NCBI GenBank assembly: GCA_030847615.1
Contig: JAUMIR010000004.1
Span: forward strand, 85,095,001 to 85,159,000
DNA length: 64,000 nucleotides
DNA from: Gambelia wislizenii
Lineage: Eukaryota; Chordata; Lepidosauria; Squamata; Crotaphytidae
Direction: 5' to 3'
A program made the translations under genes and the position numbers. Positions 34,711 through 45,599 of the stretch are shown here, piece by piece. Numbering within the stretch: position 1 is the stretch's first letter; each line of letters begins with the position of its first letter. Below the pieces are notes generated by a model that was given only the letters and a program-made list of their open reading frames with translations, was not told the DNA's origin and did no database searches.

Positions 34711-34897
34711 TTGTTGTGTGCCTTCAAGTCACTTCTAACTTATGGGCAACCCTATCACTGGCTTTTCCTGACAAGATTTGTTCAGAGGGGGTTTTGCCTT
34801 TGCCTTCCTCTGAGGTTGAGAGAGTGTGACTTGGCCAAGGTCACCCAATATATTTCCATAGCTGAGTGGCATTCCAGCCCTGGCCTCCAGAGTCATA
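34711..34897 (-). mobile_element. tRNA-derived SINE, 3' part of a copy split by a MITE
   Basis: A reverse-orientation SINE running from its TTGTTGTGTGCC end to CCTCCAGAGTCATA. It is interrupted at the ATA target site, and the rest lies at 35514-35553. Confidence 0.88.
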
Positions 34898-35513
34898 GGA
34901 GATTTTCAGACCCTCTAAACATGTTGTGATAAGGATGCCAGGAGATTGCTAAAGGGCTTGCATTTCAGATGACATTGCTCCTGTGTCATCATGCTCCCCT
35001 TCGGCTGTCGTTCTGCCGGTGCTTCTTTTTATTGATGGGCTAAGCCATTAACGGATCCCCCATTCCATTTCTGTCACGGAATGCCCTGCAACTGAAAAGG
35101 TGCCCCGCTATGCTGGCACAATACCAACATCAATAGGAGGTCCCTGCCAGAACACTTCTGGGTGTGATCGGAACATCGAGGTAAGTGACACACTTTTTTG
35201 TACCCTCCCCAGGTTACTTCTTTTTTTTTAAGTGTGTTTTTGTGCTTGCTCTCAATTTTTTCCTTTTATTTGCCTTTTAATTTTTTAATTTCCTGCGCTC
35301 TCGTCTTCTCATGAAAATGGCCAGGATTTCAAACCAGGAAGTGAATTGAGCTCCATTCAAGCTCCATTCACTCCTGGGCAGGCATGATCATGCGAACAAG
35401 GTAGGTTTGAAACTTTTTTTTTTTTTTTACCGTGGCTTGACAGGGACAGAAGAGGGGCAGGAAAGAAGATTGCAGGACAGGAAAAAAAAATTCGTTCCCT
35501 TCTGAAAATCTCC
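34898..35513 (+). mobile_element. Family G MITE inserted in a SINE
   Basis: Termini GGAGATTTTCAGAC and TCTGAAAATCTCC, with ATA duplicated on both sides (34895-34897, 35514-35516). The SINE sequence reads continuously across the site once the element is removed. This gives clear proof of both boundaries and duplication length. Confidence 0.92.
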
Positions 35514-35553
35514 ATAGTCCAATGCTCATCCTACTATACCACACTGGCTCTCT
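35514..35553 (-). mobile_element. tRNA-derived SINE, head of the split copy
   Basis: This continues the SINE interrupted at 34897: ATAGTCCAATGC through CACACTGGCTCTC is the tRNA head (A-box side) in reverse. Confidence 0.85.
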
Positions 35554-36260
35554 CTTATACATCCAACTATGAAAGCACCAAGAAGCCAACTCCTTGTGCT
35601 GAAGCTTTGATCGGCTCTCACATATAGTATTACCAACTTAACTGTGCTATATTTTAGAAACATTTGAGATGGCATCCAATCCTTAAGTAATTCCTTGCTG
35701 TTCTTTGTAATAGGTCATAGTCATCATCATTACACCTGCAGAGCAATTCAAGCAGGTTTACTCAAAAGTAATCCCACAGAGTTAATGGGGCCTATTCACA
35801 GACAAGCATATTTAGGACTGAAGCCTGAAAGTCAAAGTGATCTTCAAGTCCTAAAGAGGCTTCTTGGTTGTAAAGTGACCACCAATTTTCAGATTTTTAC
35901 AAAAGAAACCATATAAGGATCTACCACCAGGCTTGCAATTTCTTGGTATTCTCACCATTGGGGGGTAGATAACCATCTGTTGCTCAACCAGCCTTTCTCA
36001 AAATTAGTATCCTCTGTATATCTTTGATTACAGCTCCCACAATCCCTCAGCCATTATAGGATTATGGAAAGTTTGGTCCAACACATACCTGCCTGTGGGA
36101 TTATGGAAGTTTTGTCCAAAATATCTAGAGGGCAGCATCATGTTGAGGAAGGCTGAGCTCAGTATTGAACTGTTGAACTACATTCCCTCTCCTACTTCAA
36201 CAATTCTGCCTCTGCCAAAATGCTGAAAAGACTGTACTTCAGAGACATCTGGCACCCTTT

Positions 36261-36385
36261 CACACTTCAAAATTGTAGGGTATGATTCCACTTTAACTTC
36301 CAGAGCTGCACCCTATAGAATTCTGGGATATACAGTTTAGGGAGGGCTATTTTTAATTATCAGCCAGAGAGCTCCAGTGGAATTA
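36261..36385. mobile_element. hAT-like palindromic MITE, left arm (split)
   Basis: CACACTTC, ATTCCACTTTAACTTCCAGA, ATAGAATTCTGGGATATACAG. It is the complement of the right arm at 36846-36933. The two arms are separated by the telomere-like foldback. Confidence 0.7.
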
Positions 36386-36389
36386 GATG

Positions 36390-36845
36390 TTTCAGTGTGG
36401 CCAGTACAGCATGGCCATTTCAGTGTGGTCATTTCAGGGAGGCCATTTCAGGGTGGCTATTTCAGTATGGTGCAGTTCTGTTTGTGTATCAATCGATAAT
36501 TGATACATTTGTCAAGAAAATGCAATCAAACCCATTTCTATTTGGGTGGGATTATCTTGCAAATCCATTTGGGTAAGGGTTAGGGTTAAGGTAAGAGTTA
36601 GGTCTAGGGTTATTATGAATTGTCAATTGATATTATTGATATCTGATAGTAACCCTAACCCTAACCCTTACTTTAACCTTAACCCTTACCTAAATAATTT
36701 TGCAAGACAATCCCAACCAAATAGAAATGGTTTTAATTGCATTTTCTTGACAAAATTATCAATTATCAATTGATACACAAGCAGAACCATGCCACACTGA
36801 AATGGCTGCACTGAACCGGCTGTGCTGAACTGTCCTCACTGAAGC
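36390..36845. mobile_element. Foldback element with telomere-like arms
   Basis: Left arm 36390-36612 and right arm 36651-36845 are inverted repeats: TTTGTGTATCAATCGATAATTG against its complement, then TCAAGAAAATGCAATC, ATTTCTATTTGGGTGGGAT, and GGTAAGGGTTAGGGTTAAGG. Each arm carries TTAGGG-like units next to a 38-base AT-rich centre, so TTAGGG repeats run into CCCTAA repeats. The outer parts contain short tandem CCATTTCAGTGTGG units. Confidence 0.85.
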
Positions 36846-36933
36846 TTCCTAGACACAGCTCCAGCGCCCCACCAAACTACAAACCCCAGGATTCCATAGG
36901 ATGCAGCTCTGGCAGTTAAAGTGAAACCATAGG
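36846..36933. mobile_element. hAT-like palindromic MITE, right arm (split)
   Basis: AAACTACAAACCCCAGGATTCC, ATAGGATGCAGCTCTGGCAG and TTAAAGTGAAACCATAG mirror the left arm at 36261-36385. Confidence 0.7.
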
Positions 36934-37802
36934 GTTTGTTTATACAAGGGGCGGGAGAAATACAAACATGTCCGAAAAAGCAGGCATTCACAATTATGCA
37001 ACCTGTCTTCACAGTTAAAAGAGCCCCCCTAAACTCTGCATGACCTCTAGCCAAGATGGCGGCCACAAATGATTTACTTGCAATTTTAAATCTGCTGCTG
37101 CCAATTAAAAAAAAAACAGTTTCCCATGGTGCACACATGCGATATTTTGCATTTCTTTAAATGGGGGGGGGGAGAGTACAAGATCACCATTTGATTGACT
37201 TACTGGACCCTTGCTTAGCTGAAAATCCAACATGGTGGCATCACGTGCTTTCCCTGTTTACTAGCCCCACTCCCATGTTCATCCAGCCAATCACATTATG
37301 CTGTCTGTTCATATCTACGTGAATGGGAGTGTTCGAATGATCACACATTCACATTCCGTACAGAGCTTTTTAAAAAATTGGGCGAAGGCCCAGATGCTAT
37401 GCACATGGACTTTGCGGTGGATTTGGCTGCACCTCTTCCTAATGACACATGTTTATGTAAATGTCCATATGAATGGATCACCTTCCATTCACATCCCATT
37501 GGGATTATTTTCACTATATAGATAAACTCATAGTGCTCCAACTGTGCAGCATGAAAGGACCCCAAGGCTGCTTTTTGGTTTAACAATTGTTCAATGATTT
37601 GTTGTGTTTCTAGATGATACTAATATGAGACACCGGACACTATCCCTCCCTTGCTCCCCCCTGCTCAGGTACCCTATTTGTTCTTCGGGTTGGGGGATTT
37701 AAAAAGTCCTTACAAGTGATTTCTAAGGAACTACTTCATATGACTTCTCTAATAAGAACAAAACAGCCATAATCATAACCAGCCTCTTTGAACTTTGTTA
37801 CT

Positions 37803-39157
37803 GGAGATTATCACACCTACCAGTTATGACAGCATAGGGACAACAGGAGATTGTTGGAAGCCTTTTTTTTCAGACAACATTGTCCCTGTCACATCATTGT
37901 CCCACTCTGCTCACGTTCCCCCTGCTTCCTCTTATTAATGGCTTAAATTGTTAATAAGTCACCCGTTCCATCTCTGTGACAGAATCATGGGCATCTGAAC
38001 CTATGCCCCATTATGCTGGTGTGATGCCAGCAGCAGTGGGAGGTCCCTGTTGGACACTTCCGGGTGCGATCGGGATGAGGAGATAAGTGACACCCTTTCC
38101 CCCCCCTCCGGGTTACTTGTAATTTTAAAGGTGTGTTTGGGGCTTGGGTGTTGTTGTTGTTTTAATTTTTGACTTTTATTTTGAAATTTCCCACGGAATC
38201 ATTCTCTCACAAGAATGGGTGGGATTTGCTTTACTGGATGTGAATGCAGCTTTACAACAGCTGCATTCACTCCCAGACAGCCGAGGGGAGGTGTCCAGAA
38301 AAGCAGCTCAAAATGCCAGCAGGATAAACAAGGGCTGGGAAAGCAGCCAAGACCCAGAGATAGTTAATTAGGGAGACCCAGATAAAGTTCAGAACAAACA
38401 AGGTTTTGTTTCTTGGAGAAGCAGCAATCCAGGCAAGAATGCACACAGAGAAGAGTCCAGAATACAGTCCAAAGGTCAAGGCTTACAGAAGGCAGCGCTA
38501 TCCAGAAGTCAGTCTGTGGGTCGGCAGGATCAGGCAACAGGGTGGTCAGGAACAGTCCAAGGTCAAGGCACGAGTCAAGGCAGCAAGGATTCAGGCACCG
38601 AAGTCAGCAGGAAGCTTTCTTCAGGGAAATTAGTTGATCTCTGACAAAGCCTCCATTGCCTCTTCCAGCCTATATAAAGCAATTAAGGCTTTGCCAGATG
38701 TTTCTTAATGAGCAAGTTCTTCTCATAAATTCACAGAGACCTCCTTTGAGCCTCCTTTTTTGCTCACTGCTGGGTATACAATGGTGGAGGTAAGTCCCTC
38801 TCCTCTTCTTTGTCCTTATCTGAGTAGGCAGGACTCTCTGCTGGGACTGATGCCAACCCACTCAGACCAGGCTCTTCCTCTGCTCGAGCCTCTAGGTTGG
38901 CAGGGTTCCCTGCAGGCACAGGTGTAGATAAGCCTGTGCCAGGGTTCCTTGGGCCATTCCCTGCCATGTCCTCTTCCTCCTCTGACTCTATAGCCTCATC
39001 AGGCTCACAGGGCATGACAGGGGGAGGAGCAGTTTCTATATCGGAATAAGGTCACTGTCTGGGTTTTTTTATTTATTTAAGTGATACAGGGATGGGAGTG
39101 GGGCAGGAATGGGTTGGGGGGGTGGGACGCTAGCAAGGGGCCCGTCTGATAATCCCC
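37803..39157 (+). mobile_element. Family G MITE interrupted by a solo LTR
   Basis: Termini GGAGATTATCACAC and CTGATAATCCCC, flanked by ACT on both sides (37800-37802, 39158-39160). The interior landmarks ATTAATGGCTTAAATTGTTAAT and the GAATGCAGC / GCTGCATTC stem lie left of the LTR at 38292; the right remainder follows 39019. Confidence 0.85.
38292..39019 (-). mobile_element. Solo LTR of a retrotransposon (728 bp)
   Basis: On the minus strand the block begins TGTCATGCCC and ends TTTTCTGGACA, the TG...CA form of an LTR. It has a TATA-like TTTATATAGG (about 38680-38671) in the middle. No internal retroviral genes and no second LTR are present. Its 5' third is GA-rich (an acidic frame of about 80 codons, not a known protein). 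Flanks are both G-rich (GGGGAGG, GGGGGAGG), so the target duplication cannot be called cleanly. Gypsy-like origin is possible but not shown. Confidence 0.65.
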
Positions 39158-39160
39158 ACT

Positions 39161-40004
39161 ATCCTATACTTTTTCAGGTAGAATCCTTGGAACCATTCTG
39201 CTATCAAAAGATAGGACCTTGCTTGTCCTACTCTTGTGTATGTTGCTAAGAAGGCAAAATCTATATGCTCAGGATTCTCAGAAGGTATTTCATGCTCCCA
39301 CAAGTTCTGTTCTGAAGAAATCAGTAGTGTGTCACCATAGATTTACAAGAAACTCTGAAAACAACAGGAGGCAGTTTTGTTCAGAAGGATGTTATAGCTC
39401 ATCATAGTACTGATATTGATTTGTTTGTACAGCAACAAGAACAATACATCATTTATTCAATAACCAGCTATTATTCTTTCAGGAAGCCACTTTTGAAAAT
39501 AGCCCCCCTGTTGCAATTCTCCCTGCCCCTATGTTTTTGTTTTGATACATTATTTTTATTCATTTCTAGACCACTGTATCATATAAATATATTCCACAGG
39601 TAATGCAAAGCAAATGCCAACTATTTACAATGCAATCTAGACTTGGAACTTACTGCCAGGTATGTGAGTATTAGGACTGCAGCCTGAAACACAATAAACA
39701 AGGTAAACCATCTAAGCAATAAATCAAACTAACAGCACTAAACAATAGTCATAGCTTAAAACTTAAGCACGTGGGAAAATAAAAAGGTTTTCTCCCGGTG
39801 CATCAGCAACAGTGGGAGCAAAAGCCAAATAGGCAACAAGCAAATCTCTGAGAAGAAAGAATTTCATAAACAGGTGTCACATGTAAGAAAGCCCTCTCCA
39901 CATTTGCCCCAAACTGAAGTCAGAAATGCTCAACAAGATCCTTGACCATGTTCTGTGTATTGACAGGCTGAGGAAGAACTGTGGGCGGGGAAATACTTTG
40001 AGCG
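39161..40004. other. No gene recognised
   Basis: AT-rich, without identifiable repeat or coding sequence. Confidence 0.4.
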
Positions 40005-40110
40005 GCTTGGATCCTGCTATTGTTAATCCCAACTACAGTAGACCTGTTGAATCAATTGGATTTACCTATGAGTTGACTCACCATGCATCAATTTAATGAG
40101 GTCAGATTAA
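40005..40110. repeat. Unclassified interspersed repeat, copy 2
   Basis: GATCCTGCTATTGTTAATCC, GGATTTACCTATGAGTTGAC and TCACCATGCATCAA pair with 165-300. The next 60 bases (TTGGCCTTGGACTACCATTC) belong to the short self-complementary repeat family. Confidence 0.5.
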
Positions 40111-40840
40111 CCAATAAGATTTTGGCCTTGGACTACCATTCCCAGATCTACCCACCCCAGTCACATGATTACTTGCATATAATTATAGAAGTAATTTTCC
40201 AAGCTCTGATGAAGAGTCAATAATTCTTTCAGGTACCTTGATACCAGGCCCAATAGAGCCTGAAAGATAAGCTCTTTAAGCTTATCTTAAAGATAAGGAA
40301 GCATCAGCATTTTATAATTGTTCTCACAAACAGAAGCCAATGAGATATTTAAAAAGTGTGTGTGACATATGAACTCTCACCTGCTAGTCCTGGAAAGGAG
40401 CCTTCCTGCTGTATTTTGAAGTAGATGATCTTTATCTATAGTCTTCAAAAGCAGTCCCCATGTACGGCAGAATGGGATCATCTCATCTGGAGGCTACTAA
40501 ACCATGGAGAATGTGGCCAGTTGTCTACCTCTATCCAGAGAAGGGTGCAGACGTTTCATCTGGAAGATCTCCAGAGTCTCTGAGCCACTGGTAACACTTG
40601 GACCTCCAGTGACACAGCTAGATCCAGAAGGACTTTCCCTGTTTAGTTGTGGCAGCTTTTCATAGAATTTCCTTCTCACAGAAGCTCGGCTGGTAGCTGT
40701 GTTGTAGTCTTCTGGTGCTGGGAGACCTTTAAATTCTCCCAGGCATTTTAGTCTTTCAGGTTTGAAAAAGTGTTTCCTCTGTGTGTGTATTTAACACATT
40801 GCCCTGCTGTTGTTCCCAGATGTTACTTTTGCTTTGGATT

Positions 40841-41061
40841 TGTTGCTGTGTGCCTTTAAGTCACTTCCAACTTATGGCAACCCTAAGGCAAACCTATCAC
40901 AGAGTTTTCTTGGCTGCATTTGTTCAGAGGGTTAGCCCTTGCCTTCCTCTGTGTGGCTTGCCCAAGGTCACCCAGTGGGTTTCCATGGCTGAGCAGGGAT
41001 TTGAACCCTGGCCTCCCAGTGTCCTAGTCCAACATTCAAACAACTACACCAGCTGGCTCTC
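40841..41061 (-). mobile_element. tRNA-derived lizard SINE
   Basis: Reverse copy with all body motifs (GCCCAAGGTCACCCAGTGGG, GCTGAGCAGGGATTTGAACC), ending in GCTGGCTCTC. Confidence 0.9.
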
Positions 41062-42024
41062 ATACCATGCTAGCAATCGCTTAGGATTTATTCTGTGATT
41101 ATTCTAATTTGTTTCAGAATTTACATTATATGTATCACAGTTGTGTATTTTGTGATTTAATCTTTATTTTTAAACCACCTAGACAGCATTGCTATTGGAC
41201 AGTACCAAAAAAAAATGCAATCAGAAAGAAGAGATAAATAAGTAAATAATAAAAGGGGATTTCACAGGAACAGCAGGGATCTTTCAGGTAACATAGAATG
41301 AAATGCTATTTATTGATGGGTACAGGTTGGCTAGGAAGGAGAGATCAAGAAGCTATGGGGGAGATGGTGCTGCTTTATATTGTTGTTGAGATGGAAGGCT
41401 TGGAGAAGAGAAGGTTAGTGATGTCAAAACTACTGCTGGAGTTTTCTGTAATAGTAGCAAATCACTTATGAACCTGACCTTTGAGGTCATGGTTGATGAA
41501 CTGATGAAGGCCAGTAGCCTCTCTGTGAAGTTCAGCACAAGTTAAGTCAAGAGGCTCTTCTTTAAAGTCTAAAGTTGGGCTGTATTTGGATCTTAAGCCC
41601 CACCCTTACAGTTATAATGATAAATATTGCCTTTTGTAGAATATTTTGAAGGAGGATATTCTCCATTTGTTATTTATATTCTTATTTGTATATATTTTTC
41701 TTTATTTCTCTTGGGATTTACCATGTACCAGATACTTTGGTTTTCTCATTAATCTTCCATATTTGAATATCATACCCAGGATTTTATGAATGTATACTGC
41801 CAGCCTTATAGAATTATACTGATTACCTACGCAGTTTTGCTTATAGGACAAATTGACACATGCCCACTGATAGGTAATCTCAATTTACCTACATTATGCA
41901 TTAATTATGTTTGTCATACATTAAGATGTAGATATATTAAAATATAGTCTCAGTGTTGCCTTTCACTCTCTGTTTTGTTGTAAGTAATGATCCTTGGTAG
42001 AGTGGCAAAGTTACCAGGCACATT

Positions 42025-42041
42025 TGTTGTTGTTGTTGTTG
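42025..42041. repeat. (TTG)n microsatellite
   Basis: Five to six TTG units in otherwise unremarkable DNA. Confidence 0.8.
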
Positions 42042-42190
42042 CAGTTGTTAGAGAACCTATGGCTAAATGGTCTAAGAAAACTAGGAGATAGTTGGAGAAG
42101 ATGACATGTCCTTACTTCCTCCTTGCAGGGGTGGAGAGAGAGAAGTGAGCTGTGAGGGGAAAACAACAAATTGGAGAAAGACAGACTTGT

Positions 42191-42791
42191 GGGTTGTCTA
42201 AACGGTGAAAATGCTGTTCATGGAATGCGAGGAGAATCCTCCCTGTCTTAATGGCATTCTGCATTGTTTCACTGTATTAGAAAGCAGGGTGGCCCAAAAC
42301 GTCAAAAACTCAGCAGGAAAAGCCTTCATGGCTTTTCCCGGAGTTTTTTTAAAAATGGTGAGGGGGATGTGCATTCCTACTCATTTGGAAAAGTGATTTG
42401 CTTTTCCATAGGAGAGGAAGTGGAAAGCTGATTTGCTGGGTGAGCATGGGGGGGCGGGGCTTGCTGACAAGGCAAGTGCCTGCTGCCATCATGCTGGATT
42501 TTCACCTTAGTGAGCGAGCACTAAGGTGAGAAAACAGGGTGGGTTTTGTTTTTTGTTTTGTTTTTCTGTTAAATCGAAAAATCGCTCTATCGCACCTTGG
42601 ACATCATTTTTTTAAAAAAAAATTGGTGACGATAAATTGAGGTAAGTACAAACACGAGTAAATCACTCATGTTTGCCATCTTGCATGCGAAGCTTATGGG
42701 GGCAAAAACACCAATAAGACAAGTCTCAGCTCCTGCAAAATGCCATTACTGCGAGACACTCCAATGTCTTTTGCCTCATATAGACAAACCC
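42191..42791 (+). mobile_element. DNA-transposon MITE with GGGTTGTCTAAAC termini
   Basis: The ends are inverted: GGGTTGTCTAAAC at 42191 and TATAGACAAACCC at 42791. The interior is non-coding and holds a GTTTTGTTTT tract plus a short inverted pair (CACCTTAGTGAGCGAGCACTAAGGTG). Possibly a relative of the 630-bp family by terminus, but the body differs. Confidence 0.65.
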
Positions 42792-42944
42792 TTGGAAAGA
42801 CAAAGAGAGGGAGTGCTAAGCTGGACTTGAGGCCTGGAATATAGTAGTTTATGAAGATGCAGGGGTGCCATCTCTGGAAAATTGATGTGGAGCAGTGAGT
42901 TTTGTTGTCTGCCTCCACCTATGTTCAGGTAGAGGCTGGAAAAA

Positions 42945-43050
42945 TTACCTTTTTGAACCACAACTCCCAGAATTGCCCAGCTGGCAAAACCAGTGATCAT
43001 GCTGCCTGGGGAATTCTAGAAATCATAGTCCAAAAAATTAACTTTCTGAG
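42945..43050. repeat. Short self-complementary interspersed repeat
   Basis: GAACCACAACTCCCAGAATTG opposite GAATTCTAGAAATCATAGTCC, followed by TTAACTTTCTGAGCTCTG, which recurs at 47955. Confidence 0.65.
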
Positions 43051-43812
43051 CTCTGTGTTCAGCTTCTATATTATTAAATAAATGCAAATGTTACAAAATG
43101 CCACAAGCCTCTAATGGCCTCATTTCAAAGGAAACCAAATCAAAGTGAGCACTTCTCACCATTTGGAGAAGTTGAGTTGAGTGTAACCTTCACAAAGTTT
43201 GGGGGGGAAATGAAGCAGGTTTTTTTTAAAAAAAAAGTTTTTAAAATATGATATCATTTTGGAGCAACCATCTTCTTCTTGGAATTGTACCAATGTGTTG
43301 GGTGACAACTCCCATCATCCCCCTGCCACCTCTACAATGGGTGCACTAGTTGGGATAATGGGAATTGTAATCCAACACTGGATTGTGGAAGGCAGATTTT
43401 AGATGCACAAGTTGTCAGGGCAGCTTGGAAGGAAGGGCGATCTTCTTTGCATCCAGGTAGCTTTCCAATGTTCTACTCTGGATGCTGCAGAGAGGCTCCC
43501 AGTACCTTAGTCTGGAACCTTTGCTGGAGTGCATGTGGGAATCGGTAATAAAGTAATAAATCAATAATAGTCATGGATGGCATTTTTCCATTTCATTCTG
43601 AAAAGACTTTGGTACAAGTATGTAACAAAGTTAAATGGCAATTTAATTAATTTAATTTAATTAATAAAAAATTAATAGTTAATTTCCCCTTTTCTAATTA
43701 GATTTTTTTAAAGCTTATTACATTCAACTAAGTGGATTTCTACCAAATTTCCTACCACAGTCCCTACCATTAGCACCTTTGTACTTCTTGCCACTGAAAT
43801 CCTAGGCTTTAA

Positions 43813-44449
43813 GGGGTTGTTTAGATGATGGGAAAAGAATCCTCAAACAATGTGGGCAGAATACCTTTTGTCCAGATGAGCTCCTGCTGGGATTCACCAT
43901 ATTGGGAAGGAGAGGGGCTGAAAACTCCAAGTAGTTCATGATTACAGCTTTTGCTGTTTCTCGCTATCTTTTTTAAAAAGTACACAAAAATTAGCATAAC
44001 AGCCCATCTGAATAACTATTTTGAATTGGGGCACATCCAGGAAGTAAAAATGTGTTTGGTTGGATGTGCACGGTAGCAGGCTTGCCAGTGACAAAGTGGC
44101 CAGAGCTGCCATTGTTGTTTTTCAGGGACACGATCCAGCACTATTTTCAAGCGGCAGAGCAAAAAAAAAATAATTTTTTTTTTAAAGCAGAAAATCGCTC
44201 TTCCACATCCCTCATTTAATGGCAAAGCGGGGGGGGGGTGTGGAGGGAGCTTTTTGGGGAGATAATAAGGCAGATAATTCATTCACAGTAATCATCTTCT
44301 CTCATGGGCATGCTCCATGTGAACTGCAAACTCGGAGAGCTTCTCATGCCAGTGATCTTGCGAATGGATCATGGGGACAAATGAACACTGCTGAGATAGT
44401 GAGGTAATGCACTATTTTCCACAATTAATTATCCTGTCTGACTGAGCCC
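43813..44449 (+). mobile_element. DNA-transposon MITE, ~630-bp family, copy 3
   Basis: Starts GGGGTTGTTTAGATGATGGG and ends CTGTCTGACTGAGCCC. The body aligns with 12205-12806 and, reversed, with 2582-3209. No coding capacity. Confidence 0.78.
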
Positions 44450-44667
44450 TTGCAACACACAAGCACATTGCTTTCCATACATTCTGTCAGAAATGAAACT
44501 TTTGAAGAAACTGGTGCCAGCTTCTCAGCACCCCCATTTAATGTCCTGTTTGTTGCTTGTGTAATGGTCCCAAATTAGGACTCTGCACACTATAGGAACT
44601 CAGCCATTTGCTGAAAGAAGAGTATTATTCAAACCAGAGCTCCCTAGAACTCTGGGACATACTTTAG

Positions 44668-44873
44668 CACACTACACTGTTATAGTGCTATCATTCCACT
44701 TTAACTGCTATGGCTGCCTCCTGTGGAATCCTAAGGTTTGTAGTTTAGTGAGGCCTAAGAGCTCTCTGGCTGAGAAGTCTAAATGCCTCTTCCTAAACTG
44801 CAAATCCCAAGATGCTACAGGAGGCAGCCATGGCAGTTAAAGTGGAATAATAATGCTATCACAGTGTAGTGTG
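44668..44873. mobile_element. hAT-like palindromic MITE
   Basis: Both ends are CACACTACACTGTTATAGTG-like; the arms ATTCCACTTTAACTGC and GCAGTTAAAGTGGAAT are complementary throughout about 90 bases each. Confidence 0.82.
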
Positions 44874-44883
44874 ATATTATTCT

Positions 44884-45053
44884 AATCCCTGCTCAGCCAC
44901 GGAAACCCACCTTGGGCAAGTCATACAGTGTTACCCTTAGAGGAAGGCAGTAGCAAACCTCCGCTGAATAAATCTTACCAAGCAAGCCCTATGATAAGAA
45001 TGCCATAAGTAAGAGTTGACTTGAAAGCACACAACAGCAACAACAACAACAAC
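44884..45053 (+). mobile_element. tRNA-derived SINE without its head
   Basis: It starts at the B-box side (AATCCCTGCTCAGCC), continues through the body, and ends in a (CAACAA)n tail. The tRNA head is missing; a MITE (44668-44873) lies immediately left, but no head was found beyond it. Confidence 0.82.
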
Positions 45054-45599
45054 ATGTTGAATTATTGGGTGGGCTTCATTCTGCAAATGACCCTGTCAGC
45101 AGAACTGGGAAGTCAGCAATCAGAATAGATTCTGGGGACACTCGGAGCTGCCGGAGGGAAGACAGGTACAAAAGCCCAGTCATGTTTTGGAGCATCCAAA
45201 CATGACACTGCTTTTGAGGCCCTAAGATAAGGCTGCTCTGTATGCAGAAGGGCTTAGCTGTGATTGTATGAATTCAGTGGTATTCAACTCCATTCCACAA
45301 TTTAAAGAAGAGTGAGATGATCTTCTCTTTGAGAGTTAGGAAGAAATAATCTTAACTTATTTGACACTGCATGAAAAGAAATGTAATTCAGGATGCCGCT
45401 GAATTTATAACCAAGTGCTGCTATAACTCCAATAATGTTAGTAAACTTAATGTAGTTTAACTTGTGATCTTCCAGATATTGTTGGACTGCAGCTCCCATC
45501 CATCCTAGCCATTTTTGACAGTGGTGACAGATGATGGGAGTTGTACTCCATGAGCATCAGAAGGACAACAAGCTGCCCTCCCTGGCACTAAGTCTAACA

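Noticed and set aside
36546..36773. Interstitial telomere fusion scar
   Set aside because: Inverted homology extends over 150 bases beyond the telomeric motif on each side, so a foldback element explains it better. Kept as a finding with this caveat.
38764..39015. Acidic 83-codon minus-strand frame as a gene
   Set aside because: It lies wholly within the LTR-like block, starts two bases inside its terminus and resembles no known protein.
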